Source: Liolophura sinensis (lineage: Eukaryota > Mollusca > Polyplacophora > Chitonida > Chitonidae). Taken from it: 64,000 nucleotides of DNA. Each line of letters starts with the position of its first letter. The stretch's first letter is position 1. Of the stretch, positions 12,301 to 20,300 are shown piece after piece. The DNA lies in NCBI RefSeq assembly GCF_032854445.1, contig NC_088297.1, positions 14,927,039 to 14,991,038 on the forward strand, in the 5' to 3' direction. The notes under the pieces were generated by a model. It was not told the DNA's origin and did not search any database. It saw nothing but the letters and a program-made list of their open reading frames with translations. The translations under genes were made by a program, and so were the position numbers.

Positions 12301-15300
12301 GTGGTAGAACCCTAGCGCGTGACCGATCTCGTGAGCCACGATGGATGGCTGTTGGATAAGAACACTTAATTATAAATCCGGAGCCGGAAGTAAGTATAAG
12401 GGTTTTTTCGACAAAGGTGTCTACAAGGTTCTTAACGTTATAAATAAGTGTATGCTCTCTTAAAGTGACTGCACATATAAGAGTTGCACGTATTTGCTCA
12501 GTTTCATTAGGTGTCAATGTTTCAACACACTCCAAATGTAATGAACTCCATTAAAAGTGTTAAATTTTTGAAAATTAGGTTTCAAGTGTTGGTTTAAGAT
12601 GTTGATTAAACCAGCTTTTAATGGAACTGGAATGTGAACACTTTGACTAGTGTTAAAAACATTATAACAGTGGTTAGATAACTCTTATAACTGCATTCTT
12701 TAACAGTGTTATATGTAACACTTATAACGTATCATAAAATATAACGCAAGTATATCAAAAAGCGGCGGGGTATTATCAAGCAGTCTTACCCACTCGCATC
12801 CTTCGCCTACAGAGACAGGCTGTCCATTAAACTGTTTCCCGATGTAAGACCAGCACCTTGTGGGGGAAAGCCAAGATATAGATATTGTATTTTATTTTTC
12901 ATTCATTTGAAATTATAGAATGAATTATAGCATAGATGCTCTAAAAACTACATATTTTTTTTCCAGCCGTGCTCACGGATACTTCACTTACAGGGGCACA
13001 GCCGCGGACAGTATCATGGTCGGAGAAAACTGGGCAGAGGAAACTCACGACTATTCCCTGGCTGCTGCAAGACTTTCCCACATAAAATACGGTTTCCGCG
13101 CAATAGCAAAATACACATACATGTGTATGGTTTTTGAGCGAAGGCAGAATACATGTATATTATGTTATTGTTGTTATACTGGCTTATTACAGGCTTGTTG
13201 CGTTATTCTCACACAATGTTTTTGTTAGTATATTGGCACATTGAGTTGTCCATAACATAATATTATCTTGCAATAATATAATTTATTTTAGCATCATTTC
13301 CTGATGTTTTTAGCCTACATTTTCCGTTTTAAAAAACAAGCGGTGCTTAGTTACCCGTCTAGTTTCTGGAAGGACAAGTGAGCCTGAGAGAATGAGGTAT
13401 CAAATGTCTGGACAAACCGCAAACAGGTACCGGCTTCCCACTCATCCATGGCCGTGGCGATGGATTCTAGGGCCTCAGGCGCTGAAACAGACAGAACGTG
13501 TGGATTGACAGACGGATGAGATATATGTAGTTAAACGGTATGACAGCTGACCAATGGTCAAATCCAGTGTCCTGCAAATTTACCTCAGCGAGGGTTTTGA
13601 TTCTAGCTCTTCATGTAAATGTTCAAAAATGTAGCAACTAAGACGTCCCCTAGCTCCATGACATACTCAGAATTAGGTATGTCGTATAAGTGAAATATTC
13701 TTGAGTACGGCGTAAAATATCAATCAAATAAATAAATAAATAAATTTAAAAATGTAAAAAATAAATGAAAGTATTTTAACGCATATTTTACTTCATATTT
13801 TAGCTTTCTTTTACTTTAACGTCACTTAAGCAATGTTGTAGTCACAGCTAAATTCACTAGACGTCACTGGTCTACAAATGCTCAAAATTCAGTCACGTCA
13901 CATAAATGCACTCACAGAATTCGTCATCAATACGGAATGGGATCTCCGCCTCATCCCAAAGGAAGAAATCCCAAGGCATGATCTTCCGCTTAGTCCTTGC
14001 AGAGGCTTGGCGTCCTCGTTTACCAGCAGTAGTATCTCTAACTGAGACACCAGATCCATTCTCCTTTGGTTTGCGCAAGGGGTTGCTGGGATCTCCTTCA
14101 AACGGGGGTCTATAAGTCAGACCCACTTCCGGGGCCTGTGTGGTTGAGCCTGATCTCGTCCCCCCGGCTAATCTGGGAACGGTGCGCCCATTGGTCTTCA
14201 GAAAAGTATCCTCAAATGGTTTGAGGACGAAGTCGACGATCTGACTGCTAAGACGAATGTCACCCTGGAATTTGTCAGCCACCTCGACGCTAATCTCGTT
14301 CTGCAATCGAACGTCATCCCAAAGGAAGATTGAATAATACAGTTGACAGCTTTGAGCCGAAGTACATAAAGACTCCAATAAAAGTACATACGCTACCTTC
14401 TTACCAAAATAATACCATGTGTACGCTAACTCCTTCAAAAATAAAGGATTGTGTATGCTGTCTTCTTACAATAATAATGCCTTGTGTACGCTGCATCCTT
14501 GATCAATAAAGGATTGTGTACGCTACCTTCTTACCACAATAATACTTTGTGTACGCAAACTCCTTCAACAATAAAGGATTGTGTATGCTGTCTTCTTACC
14601 ATAATAATACCTTTTGTACGCCCCCTCCTTCGACAATAAAAGATTGTGTACGCTACATTCTTACTACAATAATACTTTGTGTACGCTATCTCCTTCGGCA
14701 ATAACAGATTTTGTATTCTACCTTCTTACAGCAATAATATTTTATGTATGCTAACGTGTACAACAACAATACTTTGTGTATGCTATTCAAGACTGATATC
14801 AACAGTTATTCGAAGGATGAAAATTTAGTGAACTATTCACGACTTCAAGGCGTCTCTTGGCAACGTTCGCACAATTTAGCCACTTATCCGATTTAAAACC
14901 ACGTTTTTAGTTTTGGTGGCGATAAAGCACCCAGATTGGCCATTTAGCGATTTACACTCGCGTCTCTTGGCGGCGTTGGCAACTAGACTAGCCACTTACC
15001 GATTTACGACCAAGCCTCTTGGCGGCGTTTGCACCAATATTGGCCACTCGGCACCAGACGTAAAATCTATTGTCGAGGCTGTCGCCGTCCAGCAGCGGCA
15101 CCAGGCGGGACTGTGAAAGGCATGAACAAGGAAATCTGCATATCAGAAATGATGCTTCTACTTTTACTGTAGACAAACAGCTCTCTTCTGACTCTAACAT
15201 TACAGTGATTTTCAAAGTTACGTAAGCAACATACTGTAAAAGTACAACATTGCCTCATGCTTTATCTCTGCTAAAAATTACAAAAAGTGAAAAATTAAGG

Positions 15301-17238
15301 ATATATGTACAAACATGGGGTAATTTTACTGCTAATATCAGTGAACAAATTCGATGGTAAATCAGTAAGGCAAACCCACAGCAGGTAGCGTTACTTGTGC
15401 CGTCATTTGTACAGTAATATTATACATTTCTTTATCCTTGTATTTTGCTCTGTCGTAAAACGCAGCAAAATGTTAGGAGATTTAGTAAAAATGAGACTTA
15501 ATACAGCATGCGTATACACAGGTTTTTCTCCCAAGAATCATTACGATCTCTGGTTTCCCCCAGGCTCTGCCCGGTTTCCCCTCACCATGACGCTGACCGC
15601 TGTCGTACAACTGAAACATTCTTGAGCACGACGTAAAACACGACTCAAATGAATAATTTAAGATCCATAGTTACACCCACTTATTTGTGTAGACTTCTGT
15701 CCCTTTTTGCATAAATTACACACCCACCAACCCCACCCACCCACACCTCCAGATTTTGCCTTAGGGGTGACAAGCTTATTTAGTCACTGCACTTCGCTTT
15801 GATTGGGCGTTCGTGACCATCCACCCGGATGTTGCCTACCACAGAGGACAAGAAGCATGTACCGTGACCGAACTTTAGTGACACAGTAAACAGTATATTA
15901 CTGCAGGTACCGGTACACATATAGCTCAAGTGAAAAGGGATATCAGATATCAAACTATATTAAATATGTTAATGTTTTTCTAAATCTAAGAAATATACCA
16001 GCAAAAAGTCAGTTACTCTATGCTTTTCGGCGACAGAGCAGTATCATGCCTAGAATGTAAGCCCTGTGACGTTGTGTAAATTGATGACGTCATGTGACGC
16101 GTTGTTGCGTCATTAAACGTCCGATCCACTTATTCGTCAATATCAAGGCCCATACGATAACTGTGTTAAAGGCAATCTACGTTTATGACTACTTATTGGA
16201 AGATTTCATTCACCTCTAGGAATTTAACTCAGATAAGGTCATAGCGTTTCTTAGCAAAAGAAACGTCATAGCAAAAAGGCGAATGCTTTGGTGACATTTG
16301 CACTTCAAAACAAAAATGGTGATTACTACCAGTTGTGATGTTATCAAGAACACTTTGCTGAGTCATCCCTCAAAATGATCATTGGCCTAGTGATTGGCGT
16401 GCTAGCGCAGCACAATGACCTAGGTGCGATCGCTATGGCTGCAGGTCCAGCTCATACTAAACCCCTCCTCTGTCGTACGTTCGAAGATCTTGCAGCACCC
16501 TACGGATGGTCATGGGTTTCCCCCGGGCTCCGACCGGTTTCCTCCCACCATTATGCTGCCCACCTTCACATAGGCTATAAGTGAAATATTCTTGAGTACG
16601 GCGTAATACTCGCCTCAAGAAATTAAAATATATAAATCAAAAACGATTTTTACGATTTGTATAACTGTAAAATAAAACCAAATTGTAAACATTAACGATC
16701 TCTTGCAAGTAAACTGTAATTCATACAAATCATCTAACTATCGATATGATAACTATACATGCAACAACAACAGCAGCAACAACAACACACTTTAGTAATG
16801 CTACTGTTGTTACTATTAACACTACTAGCGGTACTACTTCTACTAATAATGAAGTGGAAGACAAAGAGAATGGTGGCAATAAAGCCAACTTACAGCATCG
16901 TCTACTGTCGGACGAAAATTCTTTCTGTTGATCGTTTTTCCTCGTAACTTAAGACTAAATCCACTGCAATAACTGAAGTCTCGCGTTTTGGAGGCCACAA
17001 CCTGGACCACTTTTGTATTGGCTGGAGCAATACGAGTTCTTGTTTGAGCATTGGCTACAGACTCTCGTCTCGTAGTCTTTATGCGGGTCTGTCTCTCCAC
17101 GGGCACTTTTAAAGTTCTTTTCGGAGGAGGCATTGCATTTGTGTGGTCGACGAAGAAAAACATTGTCAGTGTAAATGCTGCCCAGATTGTCACAGTGGCG
17201 ATCAGCCATGTTGCTCTCTGAGTAGACGCGGTCGCCAT
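139..17238 (-). CDS. Gene A: secreted astacin-family zinc metalloprotease, 16 coding exons, 967 aa
   Basis: Predicted extracellular zinc endopeptidase made as a zymogen. Coding exons on the minus strand, in order: 16894-17238, 15000-15110, 13916-14300, 13355-13481, 12790-12856, 12145-12348, 11352-11475, 9588-9728, 8872-8990, 7666-7793, 6974-7092, 5786-5906, 4545-4621, 2454-2958, 940-1059, 139-349. They sum to 2904 nt with one open frame and GT-AG introns. Approximate residues: signal peptide 1-35; propeptide to 257 with FQGD at 163-166 (astacin aspartate-switch motif) and furin-type RTKR at 254-257; astacin domain about 258-454 with zinc ligands H351, H355, H361, catalytic E352, Met-turn M408 and Y410; EGF-like 455-501 (six Cys); CUB 502-623; Cys-rich 624-689; Thr-rich linker; TSP1 about 830-875; Cys-rich module and tail. 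All key catalytic residues are present. Architecture matches the astacin-EGF-CUB-TSP1 group known from nematode NAS proteins. The substrate cannot be told from sequence; matrix or cuticle processing is only a family-based guess. Paralogue of gene B. Confidence 0.93.
350..939 (-). other. Gene A intron 15
   Basis: GT-AG intron between the TSP1-end exon and the last exon. It holds a diverged minus-oriented SINE-1 fragment at about 507-655; otherwise I see nothing specific. Confidence 0.75.
507..655 (-). mobile_element. SINE-1 3' fragment
   Basis: GTTGGTGTTTTACGCC, then TTCAAGAATATTTC and GCCAGCATTATG: the reverse complement of the 3' region of the SINE-1 family (reference copies at 44313 and 40508). 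Confidence 0.8.
940..1059 (-). CDS. Gene A exon 15: end of TSP1 and small Cys-rich module
   Basis: 120 nt, entering and leaving in phase 2, acceptor CTCTTTCAG, donor GTAAGT. It encodes SETRLCPARPC (end of TSP1), then GCYRTSTGSLWCVSDSSKCF, which aligns well with [20 protein letters not shown] of gene B exon 15. It is too short to stand out as an open frame and was found by this match. Confidence 0.87.
1090..1720. repeat. Diverged minisatellite, gene A intron 14
   Basis: Tandem units of about 38-40 bp based on CTTGACGCTAAGATGGTGCA then TGTAAAGTGTTTTGG, clearest at 1243-1435. A second, more diverged block of about 35-bp units (TTTTCCTTGACAATGCG) lies at 1545-1700. The short open frames here on both strands are by-products of the repetition. 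Confidence 0.85.
2025..2225. mobile_element. MITE-like element, TTAACAGA family
   Basis: AT-rich element of about 200 bp with TTTAACAG and TCTGTTA motifs in inverted orientation at its ends and repeated TCTGTTATTATAACA-type segments inside. A related copy lies at 11560-11790, with partial copies near 20735-20800 and 55225-55330. No transposase is present. Classification as a MITE is inferred. Confidence 0.5.
2454..2958 (-). CDS. Gene A exon 14: Thr-rich mucin-like linker and start of TSP1
   Basis: 505 nt. After RGKRPLFGLGPNPESLPATT comes a long low-complexity run of TTTTLP-type repeats, a probable O-glycosylated stalk. The first part of a thrombospondin type 1 repeat follows: RWSRWSTCTRRCGMCG and TPPC. 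It ends in phase 2 at a GTCAGT donor. Confidence 0.9.
3050..4395. repeat. 43-bp minisatellite, gene A intron 13
   Basis: About 30 tandem copies. The unit begins GGTAAGCCACAACCAAAGTT and continues AAACTGGGGAAGACAGACTC. Copies from about 3650 to 4395 are nearly identical, while those at 3050-3650 are diverged and of mixed length. It fills most of the intron between the Cys-rich exon 13 and the linker exon 14. Confidence 0.95.
4545..4621 (-). CDS. Gene A exon 13: Cys-rich module after CUB, part 2
   Basis: 77 nt, the same length and phases as gene B exon 13. It encodes NTCFKEEPFCCDGFTLSG then ERCR; the CC-x-GFTL-x-G-x-x-C pattern is conserved in B ([13 protein letters not shown]). Confidence 0.88.
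4655..4945 (-). mobile_element. tRNA-headed SINE-3 copy, gene A intron 12
   Basis: On the minus strand a tRNA-like head with a B-box-like GGTTCAAAACC lies near 4945-4870. A body ends in the shared motif GTTGGCAAGTTACTGAC (on the plus strand). Related copies are at 9150, 19850, 28125, 36925 and 57465. Diverged, so probably old. Confidence 0.65.
5460..5642 (-). mobile_element. SINE-1 5' part, gene A intron 12
   Basis: Reverse complement of the SINE-1 head: it ends GGAGGCCCCCTG at the right and contains GAAGCCAGCATGAGTTGGAC. The 3' part is missing or too diverged to place. Confidence 0.75.
5786..5906 (-). CDS. Gene A exon 12: Cys-rich module after CUB, part 1
   Basis: 121 nt, leaving in phase 2. 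It begins EQCGGCAATAF and then has four more cysteines (AC, DC, QC, VC). Gene B shares EQCGGC but keeps only one further Cys here and is 21 nt shorter. I do not recognise this module as a named domain. Confidence 0.85.
6168..6320 (+). mobile_element. SINE-1 3' part with (AATC)n tail, gene A intron 11
   Basis: Contains CCCGGTTTCCTCCCACCATT, TATAAGTGAAATATTCTTGA and GGCGTAAAACACCAATCAAA, then an (AATC)n tail. It is 5' truncated and lies beside the 51-bp array. Confidence 0.88.
6335..6898. repeat. 51-bp minisatellite, gene A intron 11
   Basis: About ten tandem 51-bp units of the form TTCAACAACC, TTTTCGACCACTCTTCAATT, CTATTCACAATGTAGA. Because 51 is a multiple of three and the unit lacks stops in one frame on each strand, open frames of about 170 codons run on both strands. 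I treat these as non-coding since the array lies wholly inside an intron. Confidence 0.93.
6974..7092 (-). CDS. Gene A exon 11: CUB domain, end
   Basis: 119 nt, leaving in phase 1 at GTCAGT. It encodes RFCNKETPTDVVRSQGNEML and EGGEMGFKARYKT, the last Cys and the GFxAxY terminus typical of CUB. Same length as in gene B. Confidence 0.93.
7400..7662. mobile_element. Family-X fragment followed by a SINE-1 tail, gene A intron 10
   Basis: 7405-7530 matches the unclassified interspersed family X (AGCGATGACGGTGTGATTGT, GGTGAAATACGGCC). 7560-7662 is a SINE-1 3' end with CTTGAGTACGGCGTTAAACA and an (AAAT)n tail. Confidence 0.65.
7666..7793 (-). CDS. Gene A exon 10: CUB domain, middle
   Basis: 128 nt, leaving in phase 2. 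It encodes LEFIEDFEFDFGYQNLTC and LSYVEVRRN, the core CUB strands, including the acidic residues often used for calcium binding in CUB domains. Confidence 0.93.
8037..8140. repeat. Long inverted repeat (hairpin), gene A intron 9
   Basis: Two arms of about 44 bp starting TCAGATGGAAGACCATT and ending AATGGTTTTTCATCTGA, with about eight mismatches, flank a loop of about 15 bp. The transcript of either strand could fold. Flanking duplications are not obvious. Confidence 0.8.
8225..8345. mobile_element. Family-X fragment, gene A intron 9
   Basis: Contains GTTAGAATAAAACC, GAGGTAAATTGACAAATGGT and CGCGTAACCATTTGC, shared with other family-X copies in the window. Followed by a SINE-1 tail scrap at about 8385-8430. 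Confidence 0.55.
8545..8815 (-). mobile_element. Family-X element, gene A intron 9
   Basis: Longer family-X copy in reverse orientation. It runs from CATTTTGAGTAATTCTAGAC to GAGGTAAATTGACAAGAGAC and CATCATACTGTCGTCGTTGC. Compare the most complete copy at 46340-46585. Confidence 0.6.
8872..8990 (-). CDS. Gene A exon 9: CUB domain, first part
   Basis: 119 nt. It encodes NVCSKTQLTATED and LTSPGYPNPGYPDNTKCNW, the classic start of a CUB domain with the first Cys pair. Acceptor TTTTAG, donor GTAAGT. Confidence 0.93.
9150..9545 (-). mobile_element. tRNA-headed SINE-3 copy, gene A intron 8
   Basis: The minus strand has a tRNA-like head near 9545 (GGTGGCCTAGTGGCTAGAAG, B-box-like GGGTTCAAACC). The body ends, on the plus strand, with CCGTTGGCAAGTTACTGAC. 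It lies between the EGF and CUB exons. Confidence 0.65.
9588..9728 (-). CDS. Gene A exon 8: EGF-like module
   Basis: 141 nt, entering and leaving in phase 1. It encodes VCGTQSLDWPGVCKNGGY, then NRCKSCICPRGFAPPFC: six cysteines with EGF-like spacing. Gene B exon 8 matches (138 nt). Confidence 0.93.
9940..11345. repeat. 40-bp minisatellite abutting the exon 7 donor, gene A intron 7
   Basis: About 35 copies of a 40-bp unit (plus strand: ATAGCATAAATCCATGTATG, AGCTCACACCCACCATACTT). The last copy runs directly into the exon 7 splice donor, so the donor GTAAGTATCGTGGGTGTGAT reads as part of a repeat unit on the minus strand. Six units (at about 10311, 10351, 10511, 10551, 10791 and 10831) have ACTTACAGC, which is a perfect GTAAGT donor hexamer on the gene strand. 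Confidence 0.96.
11352..11475 (-). CDS. Gene A exon 7: end of astacin domain
   Basis: 124 nt, leaving in phase 1. It encodes DFSENNTVTLEPKD through LTFNDVKLANINYCS, the usual astacin C-terminal segment with its last Cys. The donor GTAAGTATCG is directly followed by, and in register with, the 40-bp minisatellite of intron 7. Confidence 0.94.
11560..11790. mobile_element. MITE-like element, TTAACAGA family, gene A intron 6
   Basis: Second, longer-diverged copy of the element at 2025-2225. Shared segments include CTATGTATTTTGTTATTATA, AATAATCTGTTGCAATAACA and a terminal TTTAACAGATTA. Confidence 0.5.
12145..12348 (-). CDS. Gene A exon 6: catalytic zinc-binding helix and Met-turn
   Basis: 204 nt, phase 0 at both ends. 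It contains [19 protein letters not shown], the full astacin signature, and SSVMHYGPT, the Met-turn with the Tyr ligand. By hand count 46 of 68 residues are identical to gene B exon 6. Confidence 0.97.
12520..12760. repeat. Imperfect inverted-repeat element, gene A introns 4-5 region
   Basis: CTCCATTAAAAG at the left is matched in inverse by CTTTTAATGGAACTGG, with many GTGTTA and TAACAC motifs. Possibly a MITE; the boundaries are uncertain. It lies in intron 5, between exons 5 and 6. Confidence 0.35.
12790..12856 (-). CDS. Gene A exon 5: astacin domain, GCWSYIG segment
   Basis: 67 nt, the same length as gene B exon 5. It encodes CWSYIGKQFNGQ and VSVGEGCEW, the strand and loop just before the zinc helix, with two conserved Cys. 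Donor is GTAAGA. Confidence 0.92.
12967..13085 (-). mobile_element. SINE-1 fragment, gene A intron 4
   Basis: GGATACTTCACTTACAGG, GACAGTATCATGGTCGGAGA, then GGCTGCTGCAAGACTTTCCC: a diverged reverse-complement piece of the SINE-1 middle region. Confidence 0.65.
13355..13481 (-). CDS. Gene A exon 4: astacin domain, N-terminal part
   Basis: 127 nt, entering in phase 1 and leaving in phase 2. It encodes SPEALESIATAMDEWEAG, then TCLRFV with the first conserved catalytic-domain Cys, ending at LDG. Matches gene B exon 4 ([20 protein letters not shown]). Confidence 0.92.
13537..13746. mobile_element. Family-X copy joined to a SINE-1 tail, gene A intron 3
   Basis: 13537-13678 matches family X (AATTTACCTCAGCGAGGGTT, CCATGACATACTCAGAATTA). 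13680-13746 is a SINE-1 3' end (GTATAAGTGAAATATTCTTG, then (AAAT)n). Confidence 0.65.
13916..14300 (-). CDS. Gene A exon 3: propeptide end, furin site, start of mature enzyme
   Basis: 385 nt, ending in phase 1. It begins with NEISVEVADKFQGDIRL, which holds the FxGD motif whose Asp blocks the zinc in astacin zymogens. It then has a Ser/Thr/Pro-rich stretch and the basic site RTKR, followed by KIMPWDFFLWDEAEIPF. It is longer than the gene B counterpart (286 nt) because of extra sequence in the region before the basic site. Confidence 0.92.
14380..14790. repeat. 65-bp minisatellite, gene A intron 2
   Basis: About six units of 65 bp: GTGTACGCTACCTTCTTACC, ACAATAATACTTTGTGTACG, CAAACTCCTTCAACAATAAA. 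It begins about 80 bp from the exon 3 acceptor. Confidence 0.9.
14839..14999 (-). repeat. Three tandem degenerate copies of the exon 2 end and its donor
   Basis: On the plus strand the exon 2 segment CGATTTACGACCAAGCCTCT, TGGCGGCGTTTGCACCAATA, TTGGCCAC (15000-15047) recurs immediately leftward. Copies are at about 14947-14998 (CGATTTACACTCGCG, TCTCTTGGCGGCGTT), about 14889-14946 (CGATTTAAAACCACG) and about 14839-14887 (CGACTTCAAGGCG, TCTCTTGGCAACGTT). The nearest copy still reads VASLVANAAKRRECKS against VANIGANAAKRLGRKS in the exon. Confidence 0.85.
15000..15110 (-). CDS. Gene A exon 2: propeptide
   Basis: Thirty-seven codons, phase 0 at both ends, between a TTTCACAG acceptor and a GTAAGT donor. 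It carries LLDGDSLDNRFYVWCRV, matching [17 protein letters not shown] in gene B, including a conserved Cys. The 3' half of this exon is repeated in the intron just downstream (see the repeat at 14839-14999). Confidence 0.88.
15548..15655 (+). mobile_element. SINE-1 3' fragment
   Basis: GGTTTCCCCCAGGCTCTGCC, CGGTTTCCCCTCACCATGAC and ACATTCTTGAGCACGACGTA. 5' truncated. Confidence 0.82.
16377..16630 (+). mobile_element. SINE-1, nearly full length
   Basis: Starts in the tRNA-like head (TAGTGATTGGCGTGCTAGCG) and runs through GGGTTTCCCCCGGGCTCCGA and CTCCCACCATTATGCTG to TATTCTTGAGTACGGCGTAA. Body somewhat diverged. Confidence 0.82.
16894..17238 (-). CDS. Gene A exon 1: signal peptide and start of propeptide
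   Basis: First coding exon, 115 codons, ending in phase 0 at a GTAAGT donor. The ATG at 17238 sits in AAAGATGG and is the first in-frame ATG; the frame is open further upstream but holds only a GTG. A hydrophobic run (LIATVTIWAAFTLTMFFFV) followed by TNA fits a signal peptide. Its 3' part, with KLRGKTINRKNF, aligns with [12 protein letters not shown] in gene B exon 1. Confidence 0.85.
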
Positions 17239-17317
17239 CTTTGTTTTCGTGTTTCGACTGTCCTGCGCTCTGCGAACTACCGCGTCCCAAGTATCTGAAG
17301 CAGTCACATGTTTGTGT

Positions 17318-17332
17318 GCGGATATATACAGA
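17318..17332 (-). promoter_or_regulatory. Possible TATA box of gene A
   Basis: Minus-strand TGTATATATC lies about 85-90 nt upstream of the gene A ATG, placing a start site near 17295. Gene B has a similar arrangement. Based only on sequence and spacing. Confidence 0.4.
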
Positions 17333-17399
17333 TAACGCCGTGACGTAGAGTAACGACGGCAAATTGAAGATATTTCCTTCTGGCTTAATTATTTAAGTA

Positions 17400-20300
17400 A
17401 TGACAAGAGGAGAAAGACTCCCCTCTGGCTGTCACATCCCTAGTCACTCAGGTGTGACCGATGCATCCAGCCTCCGTAACGGATAATGCGCTCGTCATAG
17501 CTGACAAAGTATACATAAAGCCACTGCGCCCTATATTTGACACGCTATGGCGCGTGTACGTTGCTACTTTGCTGAGTACATACATGAACAGTCGGAATAA
17601 AACCTTGAATGAGGTAAATTGCCAAGACGCCCGTGCTTTCGTCAGTAATAGGTTTGGCCAATTGCCAACTACCACACTGTCTTTACATCTCTGGTTTAAA
17701 TTTGTGCTGTTGAGTTTTTAATTTAAAAAAAAAGAAGATTCACCACGCGTTAAAGTCATTGTTTAATGAACAAACTGATCTGGAATGCGAATCGACTAGA
17801 TTAAAAGTGAAATAGAATTCGGAATATTTTCTCAGTTACTCAAACAGCTACATGTATCAGTTCAAATGTAGTTTTCAATGTTTAACAATACAACTTGATA
17901 TTCTGAGACCGGTGTGTTAATCAAAAGTATTACTACAAAATTAAACTTGGCTTAAATGTTGAAATCAATTCAAAAGCGCACCTAAACATTTTGAAAAAAG
18001 ACTGTACGTTTGAAAATATAAATTGACATTCTTGCCTTGAGCAGTTGAGCGTTAACAATCGTGTTAAAAGTTCAACAGAAGCTAAACTCCATCCTGTATC
18101 ATAAAAACAACAAATGTAAACTAAATCCAGACTTAAGTTAATATGACGATTATATTTTAATACATTTAAGAACAAATCGAGTTCATTTATTTCTACATGT
18201 GTTCTTTACCTAATATTTGGAATTTGCCTTTATTTAGGTGTTATTTGGTCTCTTTGTAAACCATTGTATGGTATTTTAAACTTGACTACCGGTAGCCTTG
18301 AATACATGCATGTCTTTCTCAAACTGTTAATTTTTTTCGCCGTATTTTCAGGTATTTGGTAAGCCTGTAAATACCACAGCGTCGTTGCCGAGGATGAGTT
18401 TTTCACTTGTTGTTAACATTGTTGTAGGTTCATGGGTCGTTAAGTTCACAACTTATGTCGTCAGTACTGTGCGGATCTTTTTTCTTTTACCGGCGATTTG
18501 TGCTTCTTCCCATTTTATCTTTCATGTGTATGTTTCATGGTTTTCTGTTGTCTCTTTGTTACCTGGTAGAGTGATGTAGCGAAAAAAACTAGCGCCTTTA
18601 TATGTCAAACACCAGGGTTAAGCAAAAAAGTGTTTCTGTGTTGTATTTTTATTCTTGTATGTTTTTTTGGTGGGAATGCAAACTCTATTTTCACTGAAGC
18701 TATCTATTTTACATTTGCAGAGTGACAGAGAGACAGACGAGATATCCGCAAGACTGAATGATTGATTGGTTTTTTTCAGTTATATAGCGGTAGGAGCTTT
18801 TGTGCTTGACTGAAAAAACTCCTAACCAGCCGAAACAGTGAAGGCTGGATTCGAAGACTCGACCTTTTGGAAAAAGGGTCGGTTAATCCAGCAAGATCCC
18901 CATCCCTGTCAGAGGTACATGCTCTCTTCGTACCTATTTTTTGCAGAATAATTTCTTGTCTGGTTTCGTGTCTGCAGAGAATACTGTGGTGGAAATACTT
19001 ACCCTTGTATTGGACTAGAGCAATACCTTTTCGTTATGCCAGAGGCCATCTGGCACCTCCGGTGGGTAGTTCGAGTTCAGTTCAAGTACACACTCACGTT
19101 TCGACCAATGAAATGCAAGAATGCATATTATCACTATTGCATGTATGTAATTTTATTTCAAAACTCAGTATAGCCACGTGTATTTTTTATGATAAATCTT
19201 AGTTTTTGCTTGGTGGTAATTTGTAGCTGTGAGAAATGTCAAGGTATACGAGCACGCGCATCTGTGTGCAGAAGGAAGACTTTAATACTTGTCTCTACGC
19301 AATACAATGGTGTAAACTTTCCAGAGGAGTTAAATTTTGCAATTGAATAGAAAGAACTGACCAGTTAGAAAAGAGATAGGTGGCAATGTTACCTCATGAA
19401 TACCCCTGTCTTTCCACAGTGAGCATGCGCTGTACTGTGTAACCTTTATGCATTTGATAAAAACTCCTAACTTCATTACTCTGATACTTAGCCCTCAAGA
19501 GAGACGGGACATTGCTAAGTAGAGCATAGGCGATACCTATCTAAGGCAGCCTCTTTCACAGCAGTTGAACTAACACAAATATAGCTTATTAAACGGAGCC
19601 GCAGTCTTTCTTGAACTGATTCCTTTGTAAACCGTAATGAATAGGCCTCCGCAATTAAATTAGCCCAGAGTATGGGGTTTAGCCCAAATTAGTCAATCAG
19701 TCAGTTAATCTAAACGGTTCAGACTTAGCGAGGTGTACGATCACCAAGCTGTTAATACATGCAGCAATGAAATTCGACAAAATTCCTTGATTTTAAAGTT
19801 ATGTAATGGCATATCCTTTTGGTCCTTTTAGAGAATTTTTCAATTATACGATGGCGGACAGTTTTCCGAAGTCCCCCGGGTAAAATCAGCGACTTTTGGT
19901 AAGTTACTGACAAACAGTCCCACATGTGACGTAGATACATGCACACCATATATCGATGAAAGACAAGAGATCCTCAACGAACATTACAGGCTGATGTGAC
20001 GAAATGATCGGGCCAAGATATCCAATTTATCGATTTAGAGAAAAAGAGAATGAAGAGCTTAATTCATGGGTTATGTGAACTCTGATAAGAGCTTAAACTT
20101 TTTGATTCTCGATGATTGTCAGGATTTTAAAAGTTGTGGCTTGTGGTTTTTCGCTCAAACTCTTGAACTCGCAATGAAGTGCAGTTTCACTTAAGCACAT
20201 TCACTCGAGCAAATAGCAAGCACATGTTCTCTTGACCTTCTCAGTGCAATTTGTTTTCAATGATGTATAATTTGACAAGGCATTAGAAACGTACAACTAC

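Larger units (their letters stand above)
15111..16893 (-). other. Gene A intron 1
   Basis: GT-AG intron in phase 0. It contains SINE-1 copies at 15548-15655 and 16377-16630, a C-rich run near 15720-15750 and a CAR-type triplet run near 16759-16790. Nothing coding was recognised. Confidence 0.75.

Noticed and set aside
13916-14340. A 16-base match (TCATCCCAAAGGAAGA) between gene A exon 3 coding sequence and the intron just before exon 3
   Set aside because: In 64 kb about half a 16-mer repeat is expected by chance, and nothing around it aligns, so I do not count it as another exon-derived copy.
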